A stretch of 64,000 bases of DNA from Silicimonas sp. (lineage in GTDB: Bacteria; Pseudomonadota; Alphaproteobacteria; Rhodobacterales; Rhodobacteraceae): the NCBI GenBank assembly GCA_022824315.1, contig JAJEAC010000021.1, positions 30,859 to 94,858 of the forward strand, in the 5' to 3' direction. Under the pieces are notes generated by a model. The model made no database searches, was not told the origin of the DNA, and saw nothing but the letters and a program-made list of their open reading frames with translations. Shown piece after piece: positions 44,923 to 54,346 of this stretch; position 1 is the first letter of the stretch; every line of letters begins with the position of its first letter. A program made the position numbers and the translations under genes.

Positions 44923-45585
44923 TCAAGCGTCGGCGGCGGCGCAGGCGTCGAACAGGACCGCACCGTCGGTCAGGCCCAGAACCGGGTCCGCAGCGCGTTC
45001 GGGATGCGGCATCAGGCCGAGGACGCGGCGGTTCTCGGAGAGTATTCCGGCAATTCGATCGACCGATCCGTTTAGGTCCGACTTGTAGCGGAAGGCGATC
45101 CGGTCCTCTGCGGAAAGCGCCGTGCGTATCTCTTCCGTCGCTTGGTAGTTCCCGTCGCGATGAGCGACAGGGAAGACCGCCGTCGAGCCGTGTGCGTAGC
45201 CCTTGGTGAAGGCGCTGCGAGTTGTCGCCACGTCAAGTTCGACAGGCTTGCAGATGAACCTGATCCCTGCGTTTCGCATGAGTGCGCCCGGCAACAGGCC
45301 GGTTTCGAGCAGCACTTGGAAACCGTTGCAGATGCCGATGGCATGGCCCCCCTTCTTGACATGCGCCATCAGGGCTCCGACGATTGGAGACCTGGCGGCA
45401 ATTGCGCCGCTGCGCAGATAGTCGCCGAAGGAAAACCCGCCAGGCACGCCGACGATGTCCACGCCTTCCGGGAGTTCGGCATCCTTGTGCCAGACCATTT
45501 CTACCTTGAATCCGGCATTCTGGAATGCCATCGCGAGACCGCGGTCACAGTTCGATCCCGGGAATACCAGTACTGCTGCCTTCAT
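44923..45585 (-). CDS. purQ: Phosphoribosylformylglycinamidine synthase, glutaminase subunit PurQ
   Basis: A 220-residue class I glutamine amidotransferase, giving ammonia to PurL for FGAM synthesis in the purine route. It begins MKAAVLVFPGSNCDRGLAMA and has FSFGDYLRSGAIAA, the nucleophile Cys in AIGICNGFQVLLE, and the His/Glu pair in LGLMPHPERA. The start at 45585 is fixed by this N-terminus; the ORF is open further up. It is in the pur series but separated from purS by an alcohol dehydrogenase gene. Confidence 0.95.
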   Translation of the reverse strand: MKAAVLVFPGSNCDRGLAMAFQNAGFKVEMVWHKDAELPEGVDIVGVPGGFSFGDYLRSGAIAARSPIVGALMAHVKKGGHAIGICNGFQVLLETGLLPGALMRNAGIRFICKPVELDVATTRSAFTKGYAHGSTAVFPVAHRDGNYQATEEIRTALSAEDRIAFRYKSDLNGSVDRIAGILSENRRVLGLMPHPERAADPVLGLTDGAVLFDACAAADA

Positions 45586-45646
45586 CGTACAGGCCTCGCA
45601 GGGCATGTGTTGTCGGGGCTGCTCAACGTGCTCATCGTCTGTCCGC

Positions 45647-46684
45647 CTATGCCGCAAATTCGGTAATGACCGCGATTCCCGGTTGAGTGGCGCCGTTGAA
45701 TGCGGCCAGTTCGGCGCTTGCGTCCGAGAGCCGGACCTCCCGTGCGACGATCGGAGAAAGGTCGGCGCGACCAGATTCGATCAGGCTGAGCAGCGAAGGA
45801 TAGCGATGGGCCGGCATGCCCCGGGAGCCGAAAACCGCCAGATTTCGCATGTAGACCACGTTGAGATCGACCTCCTGCACGGCATGTTGGCCGATCGGCA
45901 TGCCAACCTGAACGTGACGGCCCAGCGGGCGGAGACAGGCGATGCTCGCCGATTGGGTCGCGGGGAATCCCAGGGCCTCTACCGACACATGTGCCCCGCC
46001 CCCGGTCACGTCGCGGATACGCTCGGCGCTGGTGCCATCCGAGGCGTCAATCGCGTGTTCAGCGCCGAGCGCCTTGGCATGGGTCAGTTTCTCTTCAACG
46101 ATGTCGGTGACGATGACCCGCGCACCAAGCGCGATGCCAAGCAGCATTGCCGCAAGGCCAACTCCTCCCGTTCCGTGTATCGCCAGCCACTCGCCGGGCT
46201 GCAGCATCGCCCTGTCGGTCAGCGCGTGCCAGGCCGTGGTGACTCGACAGCCGAGCGCGGCCGCCAGGGTCGGCATCATGCCCTCAGGCAGGCGTGCGAG
46301 GTTATGGTCACGGGGCACGGCGACATATTCCGCGAAGGCGCCGGGTTCGGTGAACCCGGGCAGCCGCTGGTCGAGGCAGGTGTTGCTTTCGCCGGCACGG
46401 CAATTGGCGCAAGTGCCGCAGGCCAGGATGAACGGCGCAATCAGTCGGTCGCCCATTGCGTATTGCGCGGCTGGGCCGGCAGCCACGACTTCTCCGCAAT
46501 ACTCGTGACCACCGATCTGGCCGGGTTTTACGCGCGGATGCTCGCCCGTCCAGCCGTGCCAGTCGCTGCGGCACACACCGCATGCCAGCACCTTCAGGAC
46601 GACTCCGTCCCCCGGGCAGTCGGGGTCCGGGACGTTTTCGATCGAAAGCGGTTCCTTGTATGCGCTCAGGACGGCAGCTCGCAT
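45647..46684 (-). CDS. Zinc-dependent alcohol dehydrogenase inserted in the pur operon
   Basis: A 345-residue medium-chain dehydrogenase. Catalytic zinc ligands are in LACGVCRSDWHGW and GHEYCGEV, the structural zinc cysteines in ACGTCANCRAGESNTCLDQR (four Cys), and the NAD fold GTGGVGLAAMLLGIALGARV. It begins MRAAVLSAYKEPLSIENVPD. The substrate is unknown. It overlaps the purS stop by one base (TGATG) and ends 61 bp before purQ. A redox gene between purS and purQ is unusual, since these usually adjoin in Rhodobacterales. Confidence 0.9.
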   Translation of the reverse strand: MRAAVLSAYKEPLSIENVPDPDCPGDGVVLKVLACGVCRSDWHGWTGEHPRVKPGQIGGHEYCGEVVAAGPAAQYAMGDRLIAPFILACGTCANCRAGESNTCLDQRLPGFTEPGAFAEYVAVPRDHNLARLPEGMMPTLAAALGCRVTTAWHALTDRAMLQPGEWLAIHGTGGVGLAAMLLGIALGARVIVTDIVEEKLTHAKALGAEHAIDASDGTSAERIRDVTGGGAHVSVEALGFPATQSASIACLRPLGRHVQVGMPIGQHAVQEVDLNVVYMRNLAVFGSRGMPAHRYPSLLSLIESGRADLSPIVAREVRLSDASAELAAFNGATQPGIAVITEFAA

Positions 46685-46923
46685 CAGGGCAGTTCCACCT
46701 CGTAGCTTTCGATGACAGTGTTGGCGAGGAGTGCCTCGCACATTCGCTGCACCTCGGCCTCGGCCTTTGTCGCATCGGATTCCGTGAGGTCGAGCTCGAT
46801 GATCTTGCCTTGCCGCACGTCTTCGACGCCGTCGAAGCCAAGCGTGCCCAACGCGTGACGAATGGCCTCGCCCTGAGGGTCAAGAACACCCGCCTTGAGC
46901 TTGATTACTGCGCGCACCTTCAT
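46684..46923 (-). CDS. purS: Phosphoribosylformylglycinamidine synthase subunit PurS
   Basis: A 79-residue small subunit of the FGAM synthase complex (PurS-PurL-PurQ). It starts MKVRAVIKLKAGVLDPQGEA and includes LGFDGVEDVRQGKIIELDL and LLANTVIESYEVELP, the complete family. An ATG two codons earlier (46929) is possible. Its stop codon is joined to the next gene's start (TGATG), showing translational coupling to the alcohol dehydrogenase. It follows purC on the same strand after 238 bp with no gene. Confidence 0.92.
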   Translation of the reverse strand: MKVRAVIKLKAGVLDPQGEAIRHALGTLGFDGVEDVRQGKIIELDLTESDATKAEAEVQRMCEALLANTVIESYEVELP

Positions 46924-47161
46924 CGGCATCTCCAAGCACCCGGTTTGTGTCGCGTCATATCGCGGATTTCCCGGAATTTGTCCAACCGTTGCAGCGCGAC
47001 CCACGATACAGCACTAGCATGCGAAGAGTCTTGCGGCGGCCCCACCGGGCCGGCGACCGCGTTTGGCCGGTGGATGCGGAACCAGGTTCAGGACCGATCC
47101 TGCCGCGTCTGCGGCGCATGCCCGGCAAGCGCATTGTCCGTACAGGAGCTGTTCTTGGCCG

Positions 47162-47923
47162 TCAGTTGACCAGCGTGGGCTTGGGCGTGTGCGTGACGTT
47201 GGAGGGCAGGACGCCGAGGCGGCGCGCCACCTCTGTGTAGGCATCTGCAAGGTTTCCCAGGTCCCGGCGGAAAACGTCCTTGTCGAGCTTTTGGCCAGAT
47301 TCGATATCCCACAGGCGACAGGAATCGGGGCTTATCTCGTCGGCCACGATCAAGCGCTGGAAATCGCCATCCCAAACGCGCCCAACCTCGATCTTGAAGT
47401 CGACGAGGCGGATTCCGACAGCCAGCATGCAGCCGGAAAGGAAGTCGTTGACCCGCAGGGCCAGCGCGATCATGTCGTCCAGATCATGCTGCGACGCCCA
47501 GCCGAATGCGATAATGTGCTCTTCTGACACAAGAGGGTCGCCTAGCGCATCGTCCTTGAGGCAGAATTCGACGATGGGTCGCGGCAGAAGGGTCCCTTCT
47601 TCGATGCCAAGTCGCTCGGAGAGGGTTCCGGCCGCATGGATTCGCACGACCACTTCCAGCGGAATGATCTCGACAAGGCGAATCAATTGCTCGCGCATGT
47701 TAATCCGGCGAATGAAGTGCGTCGGCACGCCGATCTGGTTCAATCCGCTCATGAAGAACTCGGAGAGCCGGTTGTTCAGCACCCCTTTGCCGTCGATCAC
47801 TTCCTTTTTTTTCGCATTGAAAGCCGTCGCATCGTCCTTGAAATACTGCACGAGGGTGCCGGGTTCGGGACCTTCGTACATGATCTTGGCCTTGCCTTCG
47901 TAGATCTTTTTGCGACGTGACAT
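47162..47923 (-). CDS. purC: Phosphoribosylaminoimidazole-succinocarboxamide synthase
   Basis: A 253-residue SAICAR synthetase joining CAIR and aspartate with ATP. Signatures are [55 protein letters not shown] [36 protein letters not shown] and [16 protein letters not shown]. The start at 47923 ([10 protein letters not shown]) is preferred over one 10 codons before. It is divergent from the DUF1476 gene, a pairing common in Rhodobacterales. Confidence 0.96.
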   Translation of the reverse strand: MSRRKKIYEGKAKIMYEGPEPGTLVQYFKDDATAFNAKKKEVIDGKGVLNNRLSEFFMSGLNQIGVPTHFIRRINMREQLIRLVEIIPLEVVVRIHAAGTLSERLGIEEGTLLPRPIVEFCLKDDALGDPLVSEEHIIAFGWASQHDLDDMIALALRVNDFLSGCMLAVGIRLVDFKIEVGRVWDGDFQRLIVADEISPDSCRLWDIESGQKLDKDVFRRDLGNLADAYTEVARRLGVLPSNVTHTPKPTLVN

Positions 47924-48099
47924 TTTGACTCCAGGAATCGCTTTCCGCCCCATGCTGCAACTGGCGGAATCCGAATACGTTTAGGGCAAAGCGCGCATTG
48001 CGGCAAGCGGGCGAATTCGTGCGTTCGTGCCCCTTGTGGTCGGGCAGACTTGCGGCCATATGGATGACTATCCAGTCTTTAGCCAGGGGCGAGTTAGAC

Positions 48100-48414
48100 A
48101 TGAGCACATTTGATGAGCGCGAGGACGCCTTTGAGGCCAAGTTCGCACGCGATGCCGAAATGCAGTTCAAGGCGGAGGCACGCCGCAACAAGCTACTGGG
48201 GCTCTGGGCCGCCGAACTTCTTGGCAAGACGAGCGATGAGGCGAACGCGTATGCGTCGGAAGTCGTGAAGGCGGACTTCGAAGAGCCGGGAGACGACGAT
48301 GTGCTTCGGAAGGTCGCGGGTGATCTCGGGGACCTTGCCAGCAACGATGCCGTCCGTGCGAAGATGAACGAACTGCTCGGCGTGGCGAAGACCCAGCTGA
48401 TAGAGGAAGTCTAG
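48100..48414 (+). CDS. ATPase inhibitor subunit zeta (DUF1476)
   Basis: A 104-residue protein, MSTFDEREDAFEAKFARDAE, then RRNKLLGLWAAELLGK, a helical bundle with the N-terminal inhibitory segment. In Paracoccus and relatives the zeta subunit binds and blocks ATP hydrolysis by F1-ATP synthase. The start at 48100 is fixed by the conserved MSTFDERE-type N-terminus and is preceded by GGGGCGAGTTAGAC. It is divergent from purC by 176 bp. Confidence 0.92.
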   Translation: MSTFDEREDAFEAKFARDAEMQFKAEARRNKLLGLWAAELLGKTSDEANAYASEVVKADFEEPGDDDVLRKVAGDLGDLASNDAVRAKMNELLGVAKTQLIEEV

Positions 48415-48619
48415 GACCTTCTCCCCTCCTCGCGGACCGGCCTGGACCGCACATCATTCCTGATATCGGCCGCAGTCGCGCGTTGGGCCGTGGCGTACAG
48501 GCACGGAGTCCAGATTCGGGAGCCGCAGAAGACGCTGATGCGGTTCAATGCCGTCATCTGCCCAATGGCACGGCCAGAAGTGGCAAGAAGGTGGAGACCG
48601 CGACGCGGCGCGCGCCATG

Positions 48620-49120
48620 TCATCCGTGATTCCGCAGCTGCCTGGTGAGCGCTTCCTTGACCGCCGGAGTCACAAAACGCGAGACGTCGCCGCCAAGCCG
48701 CGCGATTTCCTTCACGAGCTTCGACGCAATGGCCTGATGCTGCGCTTCGGCCATGAGAAAGACGGTTTCAATTCCTGAGTCCAGTGCCCGATTCATTCCG
48801 ACCATCTGATACTCGTATTCAAAGTCTGCCACCGCGCGAAGGCCCCGTACAATGAGATTGGCGCCCACGTCGCGCGCGCAGTCGACAAGAAGGTTGTCGA
48901 ATGGATGGACCTTGATTTCGCAGCCGGATTGTGCCGACACGCCTCGGCATTCTGCCGTGATCATGGAAACACGTTCATCGAGCGAAAAGAGTGGGTTCTT
49001 GTCGCTGTTGATGGCGACGCCGATCACGAGACGATCGACCAGCACGGTCGCCCGGCTGATGATGTCGAGATGACCCAACGTGACCGGATCGAATGTTCCA
49101 GGATAAAGAGCGGTGCGCAA
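48620..49120 (-). CDS. coaD: Phosphopantetheine adenylyltransferase
   Basis: A 166-residue nucleotidyltransferase making dephospho-CoA from 4'-phosphopantetheine and ATP. It starts MRTALYPGTFDPVTLGHLDI (T/H-x-G-H motif GTFDPVTLGH), followed by NLIVRGLRAVADFEYEYQMV and KLVKEIARLGGDV in place of the usual S-S-x-x-V-K-E-I. Length is normal. The gap to the CBS gene (184 bp) contains no gene. Confidence 0.95.
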   Translation of the reverse strand: MRTALYPGTFDPVTLGHLDIISRATVLVDRLVIGVAINSDKNPLFSLDERVSMITAECRGVSAQSGCEIKVHPFDNLLVDCARDVGANLIVRGLRAVADFEYEYQMVGMNRALDSGIETVFLMAEAQHQAIASKLVKEIARLGGDVSRFVTPAVKEALTRQLRNHG

Positions 49121-49304
49121 TTTGGATCTCCTAGCCAGTGCGCCGGGGCGTCCCTGCCATGTGCGTCCCGAGGGCTCAAGCGAATGACGGGGCGCGGGAC
49201 ATTTCGGGCGATGCCGTCCGGTGTGGGAATAGCAGCGGTTCTTCGTGGGTCATCAAGGCAGCGCAGCCGTTGAAGGCAGGCGGCCGAATCGAGCCCGCTC
49301 CGGT

Positions 49305-49736
49305 TCAGTAGCCCTTGATCATGCCTTCGAGCGCGTCCTTCTCCATTGTGAGTTCGGACAGCCGGGCTTTCACGACGTCGCCGATCGAAATCAGCCCGAT
49401 CATGCGCTCGCCTTCCATCACGGGCATGTGCCGGAACCTGCCATCAGTCATCTGCTGAAGGACGTGGTCGGCGCTTTGGTCCGCGGTGCAACTGATGACC
49501 TTTGGGGTCATCATGTCCGACACTTTCTCCTTGAGGCAGATTTCGCCACGACGCCCAAGTTCGCGAACGATGTCGCGTTCGGACAGCATGCCGACAGGTC
49601 GGTCTTCGCTGCACACGACCAATGCACCGATACGCTTTCTTGAAAGCAGTTGCGCGGCGTCTGACACCGACGCCTCCGGCTCAATTGTCACGACGTCTGG
49701 CCCGCCGGTCTTTCCGAGGATCTGGCGCACGAGCAT
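49305..49736 (-). CDS. CBS-domain pair protein
   Basis: A 143-residue protein made of two CBS domains (about 1-68 and 72-135): VTIEPEASVSDAAQLLSRKR, then GMLSERDIVRELGRRG, DHVLQQMTDGRFRHMPVMEG and MIGLISIGDVVKARL. CBS pairs bind adenosine nucleotides and act as energy sensors. No effector domain is attached, so its target is unknown. The start at 49736 leaves 144 bp to the divergent mmsA. Confidence 0.9.
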   Translation of the reverse strand: MLVRQILGKTGGPDVVTIEPEASVSDAAQLLSRKRIGALVVCSEDRPVGMLSERDIVRELGRRGEICLKEKVSDMMTPKVISCTADQSADHVLQQMTDGRFRHMPVMEGERMIGLISIGDVVKARLSELTMEKDALEGMIKGY

Positions 49737-49880
49737 TTGTCTCTCCCCAATCCAATGGCATGTGGTGTTCCGGATGGTTTCACCCTGCGTGCAGGTCTGT
49801 CAAGTTTCGGATCTGTCGCACCGCCACTTTCCCTCTCGCTTAGCTTGTCGTATTCACGGGCGAGGATCTGGGAGAGAGCG

Positions 49881-51380
49881 ATGGAAGAACTCAGCCACTA
49901 CATTGATGGCCGGCGCGTCAAGGGAATGTCGGGCCGGTTTGGCGACGTCTACAATCCTGCGACCGGCGAGGTTCAGGCACGCGTGCCGCTTGCCAGCACC
50001 GAGGAAGTGAACGAGGCCGTGGCCAAGGCCGCCGAAGCACAAGTCGCCTGGGCGGCAACGAATCCGCAGCGGCGGGCACGGGTGATGATGGCGCTTGGTC
50101 GGCTCATCGTCGAGAACATGGACACGCTGGCCGAGGCGGTGAGTCGCGAACATGGAAAGACGCTGCCCGACGGCCGCGGCGACGTGCAGCGGGGCCTTGA
50201 GGTTGTCGAGCTTTGCATGGGCGCGCCAGCTCTGCTGAAGGGAGAGTTCACGAATGACGGCGGCCCGGGCATCGACCTCTATTCGATGCGCCAGCCTCTG
50301 GGCGTCGTGGCAGGCATCACGCCGTTCAACTTTCCGGCCATGATCCCCCTCTGGAAGCTGGCGCCAGCCATTTCCTGCGGCAATGCGATGGTCTTGAAGC
50401 CGTCCGAGCGCTGCCCATCTGCTCCGCTTCTTATCGCGGACCTGCTGAGGGAAGCGGGATTGCCTGACGGCGTGCTCCAGATCGTAAATGGAGACAAGGA
50501 AGCCGTAGATGCCATTCTCGACAACGAGACCATTCAAGGCGTGGCATTTGTCGGTTCGACTCCGATCGCGGAATACATCTACGGCCGTGCGTGTTCGAAC
50601 GGGAAGCGTGCGCAATGCTTTGGCGGAGCAAAGAACCACATGATCGTCATGCCCGATGCGGACTTCGAGAAGGCGGCGGATGCACTGGTCGGTTCCGGCT
50701 ACGGCGCTGCGGGCGAGCGTTGCATGGCCGTTTCGGTCGCCGTGCCTGTAGGTGAGCAGACGGCGGATGCGCTGATCGAGCATCTCTTGCCGAGAATCGA
50801 GAAACTCAAGGTCGGCCCGTATACGGCTGGTGAAGACGTGGACTTCGGGCCGCTCATCACCAAGGCCAGCAAGGAGCGAGTGACGGGCCTCATCGACAAG
50901 GGGGTGGAGCAGGGGGCCGCGCTCGTGACCGATGGACGGGAATTCGCGTTGCAGGGCTACGAGGACGGATTCTTCGTCGGCCCGACTCTCTTCGACAACG
51001 TGACCCCTGAAATGGACATCTACAAGGAAGAGATCTTCGGTCCGGTCCTTAGCCAGGTGCGGACCGAAAGCTACGAGGACGCGCTGAAGCTGACCATGGA
51101 CAACCCCTATGGGAACGGCACCGCGATCTTCACCGCCGACGGCGATGCGGCCCGGGATTTTGCGAACCGCGTGAATGTCGGAATGGTGGGCGTCAACTTC
51201 CCGATTCCCGTGCCGCTCTCCTACTACACTTTCGGTGGTTGGAAGCGGTCCGCCTTTGGCGACCTGAACCAGTACGGGCCGGACGCGTTCCGATTCTACA
51301 CCAGGACCAAGACCGTTACCGCGCGCTGGTTTTCCGGTATCAAGGAGGGCGGTGAATTCGCCTTCAAGGCCATGGACTAG
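49881..51380 (+). CDS. mmsA: CoA-acylating methylmalonate-semialdehyde dehydrogenase
   Basis: A 499-residue ALDH6-type dehydrogenase of valine and myo-inositol breakdown, oxidising methylmalonate semialdehyde to propionyl-CoA and CO2 with NAD and CoA. It starts MEELSHYIDGRRVKG and has GVVAGITPFNFPAMIPLWKL, KPSERCPSAPLLIADLLREA, QGVAFVGSTPIAEYIY, GAKNHMIVMPDADFEKAAD and the catalytic Cys in GYGAAGERCMAVSVAVP. The frame is open to 49737 but the ATG at 49881, behind GGGAGAGAGCG, matches the family. Its product feeds the Pcc route in this same window. Confidence 0.95.
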   Translation: MEELSHYIDGRRVKGMSGRFGDVYNPATGEVQARVPLASTEEVNEAVAKAAEAQVAWAATNPQRRARVMMALGRLIVENMDTLAEAVSREHGKTLPDGRGDVQRGLEVVELCMGAPALLKGEFTNDGGPGIDLYSMRQPLGVVAGITPFNFPAMIPLWKLAPAISCGNAMVLKPSERCPSAPLLIADLLREAGLPDGVLQIVNGDKEAVDAILDNETIQGVAFVGSTPIAEYIYGRACSNGKRAQCFGGAKNHMIVMPDADFEKAADALVGSGYGAAGERCMAVSVAVPVGEQTADALIEHLLPRIEKLKVGPYTAGEDVDFGPLITKASKERVTGLIDKGVEQGAALVTDGREFALQGYEDGFFVGPTLFDNVTPEMDIYKEEIFGPVLSQVRTESYEDALKLTMDNPYGNGTAIFTADGDAARDFANRVNVGMVGVNFPIPVPLSYYTFGGWKRSAFGDLNQYGPDAFRFYTRTKTVTARWFSGIKEGGEFAFKAMD

Positions 51381-51996
51381 CCTGTCCTTACTCGGAGTTT
51401 TGCCGCAAGCGCCGCCCTCGCAGCGCGGACGCTGCGTCGGTCGACGCCGCTCGGGATCAGGCATCTCAGGCCAGAAACTCCGAGCTGTGCATGCGATGCC
51501 GACCAGACCGGGGCATGACGTTGCAGGTTCCGGCCGGGAACCATCCCGGAATCAGGTGGTCTTGCTTCAACGCAACGAACGTCCTGCATGCGGAGATCCG
51601 GGCGATTCCTGACGCTGTTTGGGCAGACCCGGCCTCGACGCGCACCTGGAGACAGGCCGATGCACCCTGGTATTGGGGCATGATTCTCCTGATCCGGTGA
51701 TCTGATCCTCGTTCGCATGTCGGCCTGATCAGGACGCCAGGACCCGAAACCGCCGCCGCGCCCATCAAGGGCGTGCGGTCTCAACCGTATGCGTTGTCCG
51801 AAATCTCGTCACAGGATCGGAGCAAACCGGGATGTTCCTTCTCAATCAACTCGAGACCATCCGGGATGAACCGACCAGCACAATCTGAAATCCTGCGGCG
51901 ACCACCTGCTGTGCCCGCCTGCCGGCTGGCAAGCGAGCACTACATGGACGCGCACGATGTGCTTGCTGAGCGACGTCAACTGTCCATTGACAGCGG
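51381..51996. other. Stretch of 616 bp without a supported gene
   Basis: Between convergent mmsA and the 5'-nucleotidase. Several short frames are open on both strands without motifs, ribosome sites or coherent composition. No strong inverted repeat with a U run was seen. It may be decayed sequence. Confidence 0.55.
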
Positions 51997-53565
51997 CTAT
52001 TCCGACCTGGAGATCCGACCCTCGACTTTCGGCATTACCGGACCGTGGGCGGCCATGTATTCGGCCAGGACGTCGGCCAAGTCCGGTCCGTAGTCGTAGA
52101 CGTCCATCGCGTCCGTCGTGAACATGCTGTAACCGTCGCCACCATTGCGGACATAGTTGTTTGTCACCACGCCGTAGGTTGCGTCGGGATCGATGGCCAC
52201 GTCGCCGACCAGGACCTCCTGGATCCGGCCCTCGTTCGGGCCCACGGTTGGATCCCAGGTGAAGCTCAGCCCTGCCACCTGCGGAAAGCGGCCCTTGATA
52301 TCTTCGACTTGGCTCACGCCGTTTTCAAGTGCGTCGATGATGCTCTGACCCTTGATGCGGAAAGTCGCCAAGGTGTTTTGGAACGGCAACACGGTCAAGA
52401 CTTGGCCCATGGTCACGTCGCCCTCGTCTATGGACGCGCGTATGCCTCCAGAATTGGCGATGGCGATCTGGATTCCCTGGTGCTGGACACGCTCCAGCAT
52501 CGAATCGGCAACAAGATTACCCATGGGGCATTCCTCGACTCGGCAGATCGACCGACCGCCCTCCATGAACGCGCCGGCCTTGGCCACGACCCTGTTTCGG
52601 ATCTCGTCGAGCGGTTCGGCCAGTTCGCTGATCCTCATCTTCGTGCTTTCGTCCTCGGGCACGCTGGCATCGAGCAAAATCGGTTCGCCCACAGCCTCGA
52701 CAATGTTGCCATTGCCGTCGAAGGTGATGTCAATTTCGCCCAGGAACTTGCCGTAGGCGTAGGCCTGCACGATGGCGGTGTTGCCGACCATCAACGGATA
52801 GGGCCCGTCTGCACGTTCCTGCGTGTTCGACAAGAGCGTGTTGTCATGCCCCCCGACAATGAGGTCGACCTGCGGTACGGCCTCTGCAATGCGCAGGTCC
52901 ACCGGCAGGCCTGAATGGCTCAGGACGATGATCTTGTTGATTCCCATTGCCTCCAGCCGCTCGACTTCGACGCGCACCGCTTCGACCGGATCGCTGAAGT
53001 GCACGTTCGGGCCGGGCGAGGCCAGTTCGTCGTTGTCTTCTGGTGTCAGCCCGATCAGTCCCAATCGTTCTCCGGCGCGCTCCAGGATCACCGACGGTTC
53101 AATTGCGCCGACGAGGGATGGCTCGTCTCCGAAATCCGAATTCGACATCAGCACCGGAAAGTCGACGGAATCGACGAAGGCGCGCAGAACTTCCGGCCCA
53201 TCGTCAAATTCGTGGTTGCCCACGGCCATCGCGTCATATTCCATCTTGTTCATCATTTCAGCCGCAGCCTTGCCCTTGTAATAGGTATAGAACAGCGAGC
53301 CTTGGAACTGGTCGCCGCCATCCACAAGGATGTAGTTGTCGCTCCGTGCCTTGGCCGCCTCTATCGCGCTGACAAGGCGTGCCGAGCCGCCGAAGCACTT
53401 GCCCTCATCATTGTCTTCCGGACTGCAGCCCGAATCAAAGCGGCTGATCGGTTCGAAGCGCGCGTGAAAATCGTTCGTGTGAAGCACTGTCAGCCTGTAG
53501 TCCGCTGAGGCCGTGCCGCCCGCCAGCGCGAGAATTGCCGCGGTGCAGAAGACTCTTGTGTTCAT
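51997..53565 (-). CDS. Secreted 5'-nucleotidase / UshA-type metallophosphoesterase
   Basis: A 522-residue periplasmic enzyme. A signal peptide (MNTRVFCTAAILALAGGTAS, cleaved after TASA) leads to the two-metal phosphoesterase: LTVLHTNDFHARFEPI, LVDGGDQFQGS, AVGNHEFDDGP, IIVLSHSGLPVD and IVGGHDNTLLSNTQ. The C-terminal nucleotide-binding domain has NSGGIRASIDEGDVTMGQVL and PFQNTLATFRIKG. It should hydrolyse nucleotides such as UMP/AMP outside the cytoplasm. The frame stays open to 53892, but the signal peptide fixes the start at 53565. Confidence 0.93.
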   Translation of the reverse strand: MNTRVFCTAAILALAGGTASADYRLTVLHTNDFHARFEPISRFDSGCSPEDNDEGKCFGGSARLVSAIEAAKARSDNYILVDGGDQFQGSLFYTYYKGKAAAEMMNKMEYDAMAVGNHEFDDGPEVLRAFVDSVDFPVLMSNSDFGDEPSLVGAIEPSVILERAGERLGLIGLTPEDNDELASPGPNVHFSDPVEAVRVEVERLEAMGINKIIVLSHSGLPVDLRIAEAVPQVDLIVGGHDNTLLSNTQERADGPYPLMVGNTAIVQAYAYGKFLGEIDITFDGNGNIVEAVGEPILLDASVPEDESTKMRISELAEPLDEIRNRVVAKAGAFMEGGRSICRVEECPMGNLVADSMLERVQHQGIQIAIANSGGIRASIDEGDVTMGQVLTVLPFQNTLATFRIKGQSIIDALENGVSQVEDIKGRFPQVAGLSFTWDPTVGPNEGRIQEVLVGDVAIDPDATYGVVTNNYVRNGGDGYSMFTTDAMDVYDYGPDLADVLAEYMAAHGPVMPKVEGRISRSE

Positions 53566-53783
53566 CGTTGCTGTCCTTCCGTTGGTTGCCAGCATAACAG
53601 TGGTCAAGGGCGCTGGCAGAGTCAAAGCCGATTTGTCGGAGAGGGTGATCTTGCGCAGCTGGCACGACATGCAGACCCGCTTGTGTGAGTCGTGGCGTTG
53701 GGGACGTCGGCTCCAGGCCGCGGTTCCCGCATCTCCGCCGCGCGGTGCGGTTCCTGGACATGCTCGGTTAGGCGCCGCCACTT

Positions 53784-54017
53784 CATGATCAAGAAAGCAA
53801 CATCTGGCACTTATGGACCCTACAGGCTCGTTTATTCTTGCTTTGTTCCAATGATGCGGGTGCGCATGTCGCGAAGCGGGGACGAAATCCAAGTCGGATC
53901 ATCGCGTTGATTGACATTTGCGTGTTACGCTTCGTGCCATGCACGATGCACGGCAACTTGGGCCGTTTTCAGGCGGCGGTCGCGGAAGTTGCGCTCGTTG
54001 CCGAACAAATCAAGTGT
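53784..54017 (+). repeat. Dispersed intergenic repeat, copy 2
   Basis: About 234 bp matching 29181-29424 in the same direction (shared blocks TTATTCTTGCTTTGTTCC, GACGAAATCCAAGTCGG, GCTTCGTGCCATGCACG, CGGAAGTTGCGCTCG, AAATCAAGTGT). This copy lies about 330 bp before hisC and 219 bp behind the 5'-nucleotidase start. The rest of 53566-54346 contains no gene I can support. Confidence 0.75.
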
Positions 54018-54346
54018 CCTTGGTCTGCGTTGCACATGTCCCGCCTGAGGAGACTGCCGGATTCGTGGATCCGGCATGCCCGTAATTCGACGCATTCGAG
54101 CATCACGGCCGCGACTCCCTGGTCGAGAGGCCGGTCCTCGTATGTCCGCGCAGTTTCGCCACATGCCCGAACGAACATGATCTGGCGGGGTGCGGGCTCA
54201 CCCGCGCTGAGGCGCATGCCCGCGACGGAGCGGAGGCAACGGACGTCCGCCGCGAGGTTGCGCGCCGACGGTCCAAGAGAATCCAGAAAATTGGCAGCGG
54301 CGGTTAGCGCTGGCACGTCATCCTTCGGGCGGCTAAAGACCCGCCC

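Noticed and set aside
49854..51464. 536-codon minus-strand frame opposite mmsA
   Set aside because: Antisense shadow; mmsA has the complete catalytic signature and a ribosome site.
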